DNA of 64,000 bases from Youngiibacter multivorans (lineage in GTDB: Bacteria > Bacillota > Clostridia > Clostridiales > Clostridiaceae), in contig NZ_JAGGKC010000003.1 of the NCBI RefSeq assembly GCF_017873395.1, forward strand, positions 84,757 through 148,756, written 5' to 3'. Made by a program: the position numbers and the translations under genes. How positions within the stretch are numbered: position 1 is the first letter of the stretch; each line of letters begins with the position of its first letter. The notes beneath the pieces were generated by a model. That model was not told the origin of the DNA, ran no database searches, and saw only the letters and a program-made list of their open reading frames with translations. Below, in pieces: positions 16,187 to 24,672 of this stretch.

Positions 16187-16920
16187 CTGATAAACACCAG
16201 CCTGTCGTTGTTTGACAATAAATCTTCGAAGCAGTATCCAGCAGAGCTAAAGCCCTTGATCCCATCTAGGGAGTTTACTCTTTCTTCAGAGATGTACCTT
16301 GCCATCATCCCTCTAGCAATCTTGGAAAAAAGAGGGACTATCCTGGATGAACTACCTTTTTTCTCCCTGAATTCAACATCTACGACCCTTAATTTAAGGT
16401 CTTTTCTGATAACAGCCCTTGAGTATTCCTTCGAGGCAATATTCAATAGGATTCCATCATCCGATTCAAGTTCCAGATTCCTTGCAAGCTTGTCACCCCA
16501 GTATGAATAAAGGTCGGGTCCTTTGTCTGTCATTACTTTAGTACACATTTCAAGCCTGTAGGGCTTTATCCTGTCAAGGGGCTTTAGATAGCCATAAAGA
16601 CCGGACAAGATCCTGATGTGGCGGTTCAGATGCTTTATCGATTCTGGATCCATATCATCGATTGCAAGTCCCCTGAATACATCTCCCCGATAGAGATAGG
16701 CTGCAGGGTATGAGTGTGCTTTTGAAAAGCCCTGATACCTCGCGAAATTGATTTCGGCAAGTTCGGCACTGATGTCCATAAGGTCCATGAGTCCAGTAGG
16801 ATCGTACTTCTTCATTGTGGCGGCGAGTAGCTCAGCATCGACCTGAAACCTTGGAGTGGAGGTCCGAACATTAACCTTTACTTCATGCATAGTCTTTGAC
16901 GGTGAGATGACTGCGAGCAT
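16183..16920 (-). CDS. yaaA: YaaA family protein (UPF0246), peroxide stress response
   Basis: A 245-residue member of the DUF328/UPF0246 family. It begins MLAVISPSKTM and carries 'FSKAHSYPAAYLYRGDVF' and the core 'HIRILSGLYGYLKPLD', then 'RLEMCTKV'. In Escherichia coli YaaA lowers free iron during peroxide stress and binds DNA. AGGAGGT lies just before the ATG. It is the first gene of a two-gene operon with the DUF1576 gene, divergent from the transketolase homologue. Confidence 0.88.
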   Translation of the reverse strand: MLAVISPSKTMHEVKVNVRTSTPRFQVDAELLAATMKKYDPTGLMDLMDISAELAEINFARYQGFSKAHSYPAAYLYRGDVFRGLAIDDMDPESIKHLNRHIRILSGLYGYLKPLDRIKPYRLEMCTKVMTDKGPDLYSYWGDKLARNLELESDDGILLNIASKEYSRAVIRKDLKLRVVDVEFREKKGSSSRIVPLFSKIARGMMARYISEERVNSLDGIKGFSSAGYCFEDLLSNNDRLVFIR

Positions 16921-16975
16921 AGTACCTCCTATATTTGTGAATGAATTCTCTTTTGTCCGAAAATTTCAACATTTG

Positions 16976-17004
16976 TTGCTGAATACATTTACAATCATTA
17001 TAAT
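16976..17004 (+). promoter_or_regulatory. Promoter of the transketolase-like operon
   Basis: TTGCTG at 16976-16981, a 17-base spacer and TATAAT at 16999-17004; the gene starts 36 bases later behind CAGGGGGTC. Confidence 0.55.
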
Positions 17005-17039
17005 TGAATTGAAGTTCACTGTAAATCAGGGGGTCTTAT

Positions 17040-19013
17040 ATGAATTCCGTAGATTTGAAAACAATAAATGCAATCAGATTCCTTTCAGCGGACATGGTCG
17101 AAAGAGCTGGCGCAGGAAGTGCCGGAACTGGAATGGGGTCTGCAGCTATTGCTTACAGCCTTTTTTCCAACCATCTGAAATTCGATCCTGAAAATCTTGA
17201 GTGGGAAAACAGAGACAGGTTCATCATGGCATCTGAACAGGGTGGACCTTTGCTGTATGCGCTGCTTCATCTTTTCACCGGAAGCATAAGCATTGAGGAA
17301 TTGAAGAGGTTCGGCCAATGGGAAGCAAACATGCCTGTATACCCCGAAAAAGATACCAGGAGGGGTGTTGAGGCAACTATCGGACAATACGGACAGGCAA
17401 TTGCAAATGCGGTCGGAATGGCTTTGGCTGAAAAGCAGTTGGCTGAAAGGTTCAATAAGCCCGGCTATGATGTGATTTCGCACTATACCTATGTTCTGGC
17501 ATCCGATGAGAGCCTGATGAATGGAAATGCATCGGAGTCTTGCGCAGTAGCCGGTAAGCTTAAGCTTGGCAATCTCATCGTGCTTTATGAGGATGATGGG
17601 ATGACTCCCGAAGGATCATCCGCAGAAATGTATCCAGAGGATATTCGGATGAGATTCAAGGCTATGGGATGGCAGGTACAGGATGTCCGGGACGGTAACG
17701 ATCCGGCTGTGATTGATAATGCAATATCACAGGCCAAGAGGATACATGGTAAGCCAGCCCTGATCTGCATCAAGGTTCAGACAGGGTATGGATGTCCTGG
17801 GAAGGCAAACACCAGGGAAGCCCTTACAGGACCGCTTGGAAGGGCTTCGATCAGCAAGGCGAGAGAAAGCTTAAGGTGGACATATGGCAACTTTGTAGTG
17901 CCTGATGACATCAGGTCGAGGATCAAAGAGATAATTATGGTGAAGTCACGTGAAGCCTTAAAATGGAGGAACCTAATTGAAGGCTACAAAAATGATTTCC
18001 CTGAACTGAGCGAGGAGCTTAAATGCTGGTACGGAGGAAAGCACCTCAGAAACATTGACGTAGAGGGTCTTTATAAAAATGGAAAAGACAAGGAATCAAC
18101 TATGGAGAGTTCAAAGAAGATATTTGATATCTTCATGGAGGGTATAGGCAGCCTGATGGCAGGGTTTTCTGAAACTGCCGGCTTTGAAGTGACTGAAGCT
18201 GACAGCGGCACCATAAGGTCATCCGGTATGAAGGCACTGAAACTCGGCAGCAGGGTTAATGCGCTTGGGGGAATCGCAAATGGAGCCGCTTTGCATGGCG
18301 GGATCAAATACATCTCTTTTGCAAGAGCATCATCGGGTTACGGACTGCTGCCGGCTATGAAGCTTTCAGCAATGATGAAGCTGGATAGTGTATTCGTGCT
18401 TACTGATGACAGCCTGTCACTTGGAGAACGGGGACCTTCAGGGAGAGCTCTGGAAGTTCAGGAACTGATGGAGGGTATTGCAGGACTTGTAATATTCAGA
18501 CCTGGCGATGCAGTTGAAACAGCATCTGCATGGATAAAAGCGATGGAGTCAGTTACAGGTCCTACAGTAATAATGGTTTCAAGGATAAGCGCTTCGATTA
18601 TGAAAGGGTCTTCAAAAGAGGCGGAGAAAGGCGGATATATACTGGCTAAGGAGACATCGAAGAAACCTGACCTGATAATCGCATCAACCGGCTATGAAGC
18701 GGGAATAGCGCTTAAAGTCAGGAAAATACTCATTGAGAAGGGAATGGATGTCAGGGTTATAAGCATACCGTCAAAGGGGCTTTTCCTGGCTCAGTCCAAA
18801 GATTACGTGGATGGGGTCCTGGCAAAGGACATAAAGAAGAGAATGGCTGTAGAGGCAGGCAGCCCTTCAAGATGGCAGTGGTTCCTGGGTAAGAAGGGAA
18901 GATTTGCAATAAGCGATGATTGCAACGGTACAGGTCCATCGCAGACGCTCCTTAAAAAATGCGGACTTACACCTGAAAAAGTGGCAGAGGAAGCACTTAA
19001 GCTGTTAAAATAA
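17040..19013 (+). CDS. Transketolase homologue without catalytic or cofactor residues (pseudoenzyme)
   Basis: A 657-residue protein that aligns end to end with transketolase, including 'NRDRFIMAS', 'GQAIANAVGMALAEK', 'PGYDVISHYTYV', 'ANGAALHGG' and 'VIFRPGDAVETASAW'. Yet the functional residues are replaced when compared with E. coli TktA. His26 is Ser27, His66 is Gln67, His100 is Tyr101, the GDG thiamine motif is S155-D156-E157, and metal ligand Asn185 is Asp186. Both His of the 'THDSHG' loop are lost, catalytic Glu411 is Val ('GSRVNALGG'), and His461, Asp469 and His473 become Asp, Arg and Gly. The frame is intact with a good ribosome binding site, so the fold seems maintained for a non-catalytic role. 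An LUD-domain gene follows 41 bases later. Confidence 0.85.
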   Translation: MNSVDLKTINAIRFLSADMVERAGAGSAGTGMGSAAIAYSLFSNHLKFDPENLEWENRDRFIMASEQGGPLLYALLHLFTGSISIEELKRFGQWEANMPVYPEKDTRRGVEATIGQYGQAIANAVGMALAEKQLAERFNKPGYDVISHYTYVLASDESLMNGNASESCAVAGKLKLGNLIVLYEDDGMTPEGSSAEMYPEDIRMRFKAMGWQVQDVRDGNDPAVIDNAISQAKRIHGKPALICIKVQTGYGCPGKANTREALTGPLGRASISKARESLRWTYGNFVVPDDIRSRIKEIIMVKSREALKWRNLIEGYKNDFPELSEELKCWYGGKHLRNIDVEGLYKNGKDKESTMESSKKIFDIFMEGIGSLMAGFSETAGFEVTEADSGTIRSSGMKALKLGSRVNALGGIANGAALHGGIKYISFARASSGYGLLPAMKLSAMMKLDSVFVLTDDSLSLGERGPSGRALEVQELMEGIAGLVIFRPGDAVETASAWIKAMESVTGPTVIMVSRISASIMKGSSKEAEKGGYILAKETSKKPDLIIASTGYEAGIALKVRKILIEKGMDVRVISIPSKGLFLAQSKDYVDGVLAKDIKKRMAVEAGSPSRWQWFLGKKGRFAISDDCNGTGPSQTLLKKCGLTPEKVAEEALKLLK

Positions 19014-19054
19014 TAGTATCGGGCAATATGAAAAACATTTAAAGGGAGGAAGTC

Positions 19055-19696
19055 ATGGACAAGAATTTACTTAAGACTTACGACAACAAGCTGGAGAGGC
19101 TTTCGAAGGCACTGGAGAAAAACAACATAAAGACAGTCATACTTGAAAGGGCTGAGGACGTCAAGGGATTCCTTGATGAGAGGATACCGGACAAGGCCAG
19201 TGTTGCTCTCGGCGGTTCGATGACAGTCATCGACCTGAAGATTCCTGAGTATCTGAGGAGTAGGGACCTTGTGTTCCATGACAGATATGCTCCAAACCTG
19301 TCAAAGGAAGATATGAAGCAGGTCTTCAGGAACAGCTTCTCAAGCGACTTTTACATAGCATCAACCAATGCCGTAACTATGGACGGTACACTTTACAACG
19401 TGGACGGAACAGGCAACAGGACAGCAGCTATGATCTATGGACCTGACAAGGTGTTTGTCATAATTGGTCTCAACAAGATAGTAGAGGATGAGGTCGATGC
19501 AGTCTCTAGGGTACAGGGAATAGCAGCACCTGCAAATAATGTTAGACTTGCTACAGGAAACCCATGTACAGTTTCAGGAACCTGCATGGACTGCTCAAGT
19601 CAGGGAAGGATATGCAACATATACACCCTGATAAGAAGGCAGAATGTGAAGGACAGGATAGAAGTAATCATAGTCAAGGAAAACATGGGATACTAA
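19055..19696 (+). CDS. LUD-domain (LutC/YkgG-like) protein
   Basis: A 213-residue single-domain LUD (DUF162) protein, with 'VALGGSMTVIDLKIPEYL' near residue 49, 'FYIASTNAVTMDGTLYNVDGTGNR' in two halves near 100-123 and 'PDKVFVIIGLNKIV' near 130. LutC-type proteins belong to lactate-oxidation complexes, but free-standing members with Cys-rich tails like this one (CTVSGTCMDCSSQGRIC, residues 170-186) are common in anaerobes, where their role is unclear. No lutA or lutB genes are nearby. AAAGGGAGG precedes the ATG. It is probably in one operon with the transketolase homologue. Confidence 0.8.
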   Translation: MDKNLLKTYDNKLERLSKALEKNNIKTVILERAEDVKGFLDERIPDKASVALGGSMTVIDLKIPEYLRSRDLVFHDRYAPNLSKEDMKQVFRNSFSSDFYIASTNAVTMDGTLYNVDGTGNRTAAMIYGPDKVFVIIGLNKIVEDEVDAVSRVQGIAAPANNVRLATGNPCTVSGTCMDCSSQGRICNIYTLIRRQNVKDRIEVIIVKENMGY

Positions 19697-19699
19697 AAA

Positions 19700-19733
19700 A
19701 GAGCCGGATGTGCAATCAAGCATATCCGGCTCT
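19700..19733 (-). terminator. Terminator of ogt
   Basis: A 13-bp stem (arms 19700-19712 and 19721-19733, one G-T pair) followed on the minus strand by a run of six T. The plus strand has no T run, so it mainly serves the minus-strand gene. Confidence 0.75.
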
Positions 19734-19752
19734 CTCTCTAACTCTTTGATTT

Positions 19753-20223
19753 TCAAGCATTTTTCCAGGATATTCCTTCAAGCTTCAGAAGAAGCTTCTT
19801 GAAATCAGTTCCGCCTGTATACCCGCCAAGAGTGCCGTCACCAGCAATTATCCTGTGGCAGGGTATGATTACGCCGATAGGGTTTTTTCCTACCGCTCCT
19901 CCGATGGCTCTGGCTGCTTTTGGATCTCCGCATCTTTTTGCGAGCTCACCATAAGATATGGCACTTCCGTATGGAATGTTCAAAAGCTCTTTCCAGACCC
20001 TTTCCTGAAAGCTGGTCCCCTGAAACACCAAGGGAACGCTGAATTCCTTCCTTTGGTGTTTGAAATACTCATCAAGCTGCCTTGCTGCTTCCTCAAGGAC
20101 TGAACCTGCAGGTGGAGCACTAAGGGGCTTGGATGTGAAGGCGAGTCCTGTAACAGCTCCGTCATCACCTTCAAGCTCGATATTACCAACAATACTTTTA
20201 ATTACAGCGACTTCTTTCGTCAT
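19753..20223 (-). CDS. ogt: Methylated-DNA--protein-cysteine methyltransferase
   Basis: A 156-residue suicide DNA repair protein that removes methyl groups from O6-methylguanine. The acceptor cysteine is in 'IPCHRII' near residue 124, with the 'RAIGGAVGKNP' arginine-finger region before it and 'GGYTGG' after it. The ATG at 20223 is preferred over the TTG at 20232, which lies inside the preceding gene's stop region. It is co-directional with the PBP gene, whose stop it nearly overlaps, so the two are probably co-transcribed. Confidence 0.93.
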   Translation of the reverse strand: MTKEVAVIKSIVGNIELEGDDGAVTGLAFTSKPLSAPPAGSVLEEAARQLDEYFKHQRKEFSVPLVFQGTSFQERVWKELLNIPYGSAISYGELAKRCGDPKAARAIGGAVGKNPIGVIIPCHRIIAGDGTLGGYTGGTDFKKLLLKLEGISWKNA

Positions 20224-20228
20224 TTGCC

Positions 20229-22589
20229 TCAAGGATTCTTCGGTTTGTTATCATTATTGTTGTTCCCTGCTGGTGGTACTACTACCGGGGCAAGGGGATC
20301 GGTAGGTTCGACAGGTATTGGCTCTGGCTCAACCGGCGGGATGTGTATTGTGCACAGCTCTGTTGGCTGAGTCCCATCGATGAAGAGGTCTGTCCTTGCA
20401 GTTCCAGCCGCTGTGCAGTAGTCATTCGGGATTGCACCGGATTCTGTACAGAACGAACCCTGTACGATTCCTCCTGGTCTCGTGATGTCCTTGACCGGAA
20501 GTCCCTCATGAAGGAATTTCATGATCTTGCCAAATGCAACCTGGGTGGCATAGGATGTCTGTACTGCCCGGGAGCCTGCCTTGTGAAGCTCTTCATGCGT
20601 ATCGGAACCGATCCACATTGAAGCTGAATAATATGGGCTGAGACCTGCAAACCAGGTGTCTATCCTTCCCTGGGATGTTCCTGTCTTTCCTGCGATTGGC
20701 ATGCTTGTAAGCTTGGCATTAGGTACGTTCTTTTTCACAACGTCCTTCATTATGTCATAAAGGATGTAAGCTGTCTGTGGCTTGATGACCTGCCTTGATT
20801 CAGGCACATTCTCAAGGATCACGTTTCCGGATGCATCAGTTACCTTTGTATAGAGTATCGATTCTGTGACGATTCCGCTGTTTCCAAAGGCACCATAGGC
20901 AGTTGCAAGTATAAGTGGGTTTCCTCCATCCTTGCCGTCCTCATGATTCGATCCGAGGGCGAGGGTAGATGCTCCAACATTCTCCGTATCCTTTGCATAT
21001 ATCATTCCAAACTTCTCACCATAGCTCTGGGAAGTCTGTTTTCCTACGACTGAAAAGGTCCTGACTGATACGGTGTTGTATGAATTTACTATGGCGGTGC
21101 GTATGTCCGTCATGCCTGTGTATTTGTTGTTGACGTTAAGTGGGCTAGCGGGGAAACCGAGACTCTTATATAGAGTCGCTTCAAGCTTAGTGTCATTTGC
21201 AGGACTTCCCAGCGTGATCTTGCCTGTATCGATTCCTGGTCCATAAACGGCGAGAGGCTTTGTTGTGGAACCAATTGACCTGAGGACTGAATTTGTGAAT
21301 GTAGGGGAGTAATAGGCCCTGTTATAGCCTGAGGCTGCATCCTGGTTCCTTCCTCCAACTATGACCTGAACCTGTCCAGTCTTATAGTCCACAGCTGAAA
21401 AAGCTGCCTGTGCTTCAGTAGTAATCTTTTCCTCAACCCACCTTGAGCCATCGTTAAGGGTCTTGACCTTGCTCTCCGGATCTGCTGCAGTTGCTTCCCT
21501 GAGCTCCGGCTTATCGTATTCGCTCTTGATGTTATTGAAGTCATTGAGTATTGACTGCGCATAATCCTGTGCAGCCCTGTTCATGGTGGAGTGTATAGTG
21601 AGGCCTCCGTAGCTTAACAGCTCATTGATTTCCTCGTCGGTCAGACCATTCTTTTCCTTGAGGTCTGCCTTGACCTGGTCGATTACAGGCCTGGTGAAAT
21701 ATTCATAGTTGTACTTGTCAGTTATGAGCATGGTCTGGTTGAAGGCAATCCCGGTGGCGTCAAGCTCAGATATTGCTGTATCATATTCCACCTGGGTGAT
21801 CTTATCATTCCTGAGCATAGCCTGAAGTACGAGCTTTGTCCTGTTGATGTACTTTGCAGGATTGGCCTTTGAGCTGTCTGAAAACGCATAGTAAACAGAT
21901 GGGCTCTGTGTCGTACCTGCAATATATGCAGCTTCTATCAGAGCCAGGTCCTTTGCACTCTTTGAGAAGTACTGCCTAGCAGCAGCTTCTACTCCGTTAG
22001 CCTTTCCGCCGAGGAAAATACCATTCATGTAAGTCTCGAGGATCTGTTCCTTTGAAAGGACCTTTTCAGCCTCGAGGGCCATGAATATTTCCTTTATCTT
22101 CCTTGTATATTCCTTGTCCCTGGTGAGGAATGTGTTCTTTATTATCTGCTGGGTTAGGGTTGATCCGCCCTGCATACTTCTGTTTCCGGTTATTCTTCCG
22201 ACCACATCCTGAATAACGACACTAATAGTCCTTCTGTAGTCAACGCCGTTATGCTTGTAGAACCTCTCGTCTTCAATTGATATGAAGGCGTTCTGCAGAG
22301 TAGTCCCCATTTCTTCAAGGGAAACCGGGAACCTCACCTCATCAGTGTGGATGATGTCATACTGCGTACCAGTCGAGTCAAGGATGACGGAAGGCTGGTT
22401 CTGGTGAATAAATTTTGCAGCGTTCAGTTCAGGGGCATCCTCCGCAATGGCAAGGCTTATCTTGGCGGCATACAATCCACCTACAAGTGTCGCAACCACA
22501 AGAGCTATGAAAAGGAATTTTATTGTTTTTATGACCATCGTGAATCCGCTAGTTTTTGCGTTCACCCTTCTTTTGGGCTTTCCATTCAT
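20229..22589 (-). CDS. Class A penicillin-binding protein (PBP1A family)
   Basis: A 786-residue bifunctional peptidoglycan synthase. An N-terminal basic stretch and one membrane anchor (about residues 19-42) precede the GT51 glycosyltransferase domain, with catalytic Glu in 'EDERFYKHNGVD' and 'QGGSTLTQQI'. The transpeptidase domain follows, with active-site serine in 'GSTTKP', SYN, and KTGTS. The C-terminal tail is Pro/Glu-rich with Asn repeats, typical of Firmicute PBPs exposed to the wall. The promoter's -10 (TATAAT, minus strand 22630-22625) lies in the 98-bp repeat that flanks the neighbouring insertion sequence. Confidence 0.94.
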   Translation of the reverse strand: MNGKPKRRVNAKTSGFTMVIKTIKFLFIALVVATLVGGLYAAKISLAIAEDAPELNAAKFIHQNQPSVILDSTGTQYDIIHTDEVRFPVSLEEMGTTLQNAFISIEDERFYKHNGVDYRRTISVVIQDVVGRITGNRSMQGGSTLTQQIIKNTFLTRDKEYTRKIKEIFMALEAEKVLSKEQILETYMNGIFLGGKANGVEAAARQYFSKSAKDLALIEAAYIAGTTQSPSVYYAFSDSSKANPAKYINRTKLVLQAMLRNDKITQVEYDTAISELDATGIAFNQTMLITDKYNYEYFTRPVIDQVKADLKEKNGLTDEEINELLSYGGLTIHSTMNRAAQDYAQSILNDFNNIKSEYDKPELREATAADPESKVKTLNDGSRWVEEKITTEAQAAFSAVDYKTGQVQVIVGGRNQDAASGYNRAYYSPTFTNSVLRSIGSTTKPLAVYGPGIDTGKITLGSPANDTKLEATLYKSLGFPASPLNVNNKYTGMTDIRTAIVNSYNTVSVRTFSVVGKQTSQSYGEKFGMIYAKDTENVGASTLALGSNHEDGKDGGNPLILATAYGAFGNSGIVTESILYTKVTDASGNVILENVPESRQVIKPQTAYILYDIMKDVVKKNVPNAKLTSMPIAGKTGTSQGRIDTWFAGLSPYYSASMWIGSDTHEELHKAGSRAVQTSYATQVAFGKIMKFLHEGLPVKDITRPGGIVQGSFCTESGAIPNDYCTAAGTARTDLFIDGTQPTELCTIHIPPVEPEPIPVEPTDPLAPVVVPPAGNNNNDNKPKNP

Positions 22590-22624
22590 ACTTTGAAAAC
22601 AACCTCCATTGAAATTTATAAACC

Positions 22625-22722
22625 ATTATATCATAAAAGATGCCGCACCTTAAGGAACGGCATCTTTAGAAAATCTTAATATTTAGTGGGATTTTCAGAA
22701 TATTCTACTGCCAGTTGAAGAC
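22625..22722. repeat. 98-bp direct repeat, left copy (IS target duplication)
   Basis: Identical over 98 bases to 24673-24770. It holds the last codons of hpt (VFNWQ and stop, minus strand), the hpt terminator and the -10/-35 region of the PBP promoter. It abuts the left end of the IS1634-type element. This copy carries only a 3' remnant of hpt. Confidence 0.95.
22636..22667 (-). terminator. Duplicate of the hpt terminator (left repeat copy)
   Basis: AAAGATGCCG / CGGCATCTTT, 10-bp stem with a 12-base loop, followed by TTAT on the minus strand. It is now separated from hpt by the IS and lies directly upstream of the PBP promoter. Confidence 0.8.
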
Positions 22723-22757
22723 GGGAGTTTGACACTTCCTCAAATTGAACAAATCTC

Positions 22758-22790
22758 AAAAGTCTTTGGATTCAAGGACTTTTTTCTTTT
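22758..22790 (+). terminator. Terminator at the left end of the IS
   Basis: AAAAGTCTT and AAGGACTTTT form a stem around TGGATTC with one bulge, followed by T-rich sequence. It would block outside transcription from entering the transposase gene, as is common for insertion sequences. Confidence 0.65.
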
Positions 22791-22816
22791 TTTGTGTCAA
22801 ATTTGATCTCTATATA

Positions 22817-22845
22817 TTGCGTAATGTGTCGTAATGTGTTACAAT
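22817..22845 (+). promoter_or_regulatory. Transposase promoter with tandem GTAATGTGT repeat
   Basis: TTGCGT at 22817-22822, a 17-base spacer and TACAAT at 22840-22845. The spacer holds GTAATGTGT twice (22821 and 22831, a 10-base period), part of which recurs inverted near the right end. This may be a transposase binding site that also represses the promoter. Confidence 0.55.
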
Positions 22846-22864
22846 ATATAGGGGTGAATGAATT

Positions 22865-24595
22865 ATGAGATTGACCATTTCCAAATCTCCTAACGCTACA
22901 AATATCTTCGTAATTGAGGATGTCAAAGAAAACGGCAAGCGAACTACCCGTGTTGTGGAGTCTTTAGGCTCTGTCAAAGAATTGGAAGCTAAGCTCAACG
23001 GCCAGGACCCAATAGAATGGGCACAGGCCTATGTCAAGGAGCTCAATGAGAAGAAGAGCCAGGATCAGGAAACTGTAATCCAGAAGCTCTCCACTGCAAA
23101 GCAGATTCCAAAAGAGAAGATCAACAAGGTGCAAAGCGGATATCTGTTCCTCCAGAGCATCTACACTGGTTTGGAACTGGACAAGATATGCCATTCCATT
23201 TCCAGTGAGACGAAAACTGAATACAACCTGGACTCCATACTTTCCAGGCTGCTATATACGAGGATCTTAAACCCTTCATCCAAGCGCTCATCTTACGAAG
23301 CCAGCCTTAATTACATTGAACCGCCTGATTTCTCGTTGCATCAGGTTTACAGGGCTTTGAGCCTACTTAGCCAGAACATTGAAAAGATTGAGATGCAGGT
23401 GTACAAGAACAGTCTCCAGCTAGCGGAGAGGAATACTAAAGTCCTCTACTACGACTGCACCAATTACTTTTTTGAGATAGAAGAAGAGGATTCACTCCGC
23501 AAATATGGTGTTGGGAAGCAGCATCAGCCCAATCCATTGGTTCAGATGGGATTGTTCATGGATGGAAGCGGAATGCCTCTGGCATTTTGTATAGATGAGG
23601 GATCAAAAAATGAGCAGAATACACTGACACCACTGGAAAAGAGGATAATCAAGGATTTCAATCTTTCCGAGTTCATTGTCTGCACTGATGCCGGCTTGGG
23701 CAGCACTGACAACCGCAAGTTCAACAACAAGCAGAATCGCTCCTACATAGTCACCCAATCCATCAAGAGACTGAAAGCTCACCTGAAGGAATGGGCGCTT
23801 GATCCAACAGGTTGGCATCTGCCCAATGTCGACGCGGACATAGATATCCGGAGAGTAAGCGACTTGTCCAGCAATACACGTATCTACTACAAGGAACGAT
23901 GGATCAACGAAGATGGACTGTCGCAGAGATTGATTGTCACCTACTCCCCCAAGTACAAGAACTACATGAGGACTATCCGAGGCAGGCAGATCGAAAGGGC
24001 CCAGGCACTGGCTGACAAGCCGGCCAAGCTCAAGCAGAAGCGAAGCAATGACCCAAAGAGGTTCCTTAGTTCTACCCACTGCACTCAGGATGGGGAAATT
24101 GCACAAAAAGAACTAGTCCGTCTTGATGTTGACCGAATAGCCAATGAGGAACAATATGACGGGTTCTATGGGGTATGCACGAACCTGGAAGGCGATGTGG
24201 ATGACATACTTAAAATCAATCGAAGAAGGTGGGAAATTGAAGAGTCCTTCCGGGTCCTGAAGACAGAATTCAAGGCGAGACCAGTGCACCTTTCAAGAGA
24301 AGACCGCATCAGGGCCCACTTCCTGACATGCTTCCTGTCACTGCTGATACTGAGGATACTGGAGCAGAAGATTGAAAATAAGTACACAGTTCCTGAGATC
24401 ATCACTACTTTGAGAGATATGGAGATGGTTCCCATAAAGTCCAAGGGATACATTCCGGCATACACAAGGACAGATCTGACAGACACATTGCATGAGAAGT
24501 TCGGATTCCAGACTGACCGCGAAGTGCTGACACAAAATATGATGAAAAAAATTATTCAACACACCGAAAACCCAAAAACATTACGCAAAAAATAG
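22865..24595 (+). CDS. IS1634-family DDE transposase
   Basis: A 576-residue transposase of the IS1634 (IS4-superfamily) type. It begins with the family's short beta-rich 'MRLTISKSPNATNIFV' segment. The DDE triad is visible as Asp in 'YYDCTN' near residue 199, Asp in 'VCTDAGL' near 274 and Glu in 'RRWEIEESFR' near 459; the last gives the Y/R-x2-E-x-F/R-x2-K signature of IS4 enzymes. GGGGTGA precedes the ATG. The frame is complete, so the element may be active. Confidence 0.93.
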   Translation: MRLTISKSPNATNIFVIEDVKENGKRTTRVVESLGSVKELEAKLNGQDPIEWAQAYVKELNEKKSQDQETVIQKLSTAKQIPKEKINKVQSGYLFLQSIYTGLELDKICHSISSETKTEYNLDSILSRLLYTRILNPSSKRSSYEASLNYIEPPDFSLHQVYRALSLLSQNIEKIEMQVYKNSLQLAERNTKVLYYDCTNYFFEIEEEDSLRKYGVGKQHQPNPLVQMGLFMDGSGMPLAFCIDEGSKNEQNTLTPLEKRIIKDFNLSEFIVCTDAGLGSTDNRKFNNKQNRSYIVTQSIKRLKAHLKEWALDPTGWHLPNVDADIDIRRVSDLSSNTRIYYKERWINEDGLSQRLIVTYSPKYKNYMRTIRGRQIERAQALADKPAKLKQKRSNDPKRFLSSTHCTQDGEIAQKELVRLDVDRIANEEQYDGFYGVCTNLEGDVDDILKINRRRWEIEESFRVLKTEFKARPVHLSREDRIRAHFLTCFLSLLILRILEQKIENKYTVPEIITTLRDMEMVPIKSKGYIPAYTRTDLTDTLHEKFGFQTDREVLTQNMMKKIIQHTENPKTLRKK

Positions 24596-24604
24596 CAAAA
24601 TTGT

Positions 24605-24646
24605 AAAGCCCGGAAAACGCATAATATCAACGTTTTCCAGGCTTTT
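24605..24646 (+). terminator. Terminator of the transposase gene
   Basis: AAAGCCCGGAAAACG (24605-24619) pairs with CGTTTTCCAGGCTTT (24631-24645) with one mismatch and an 11-base loop. Confidence 0.75.
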
Positions 24647-24672
24647 ATCGTCCTTAAAGTGTCAAAGACAGG

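Larger units (their letters stand above)
22723..24672 (+). mobile_element. IS1634-family insertion sequence, complete
   Basis: About 1,950 bases bounded exactly by the 98-bp direct repeats. The ends carry inverted TTTGACACTT (22728-22737 and 24657-24666) with five or six unmatched bases outside. A second inverted pair, TTGCGTAATGT at 22817-22827 and its complement at 24578-24588, lies inside. One intact transposase gene occupies most of the element, flanked by a terminator on each side. IS1634-type elements are known for long, variable target duplications, which fits the 98 bases here. Identical repeats and an open frame suggest recent insertion. Confidence 0.92.
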
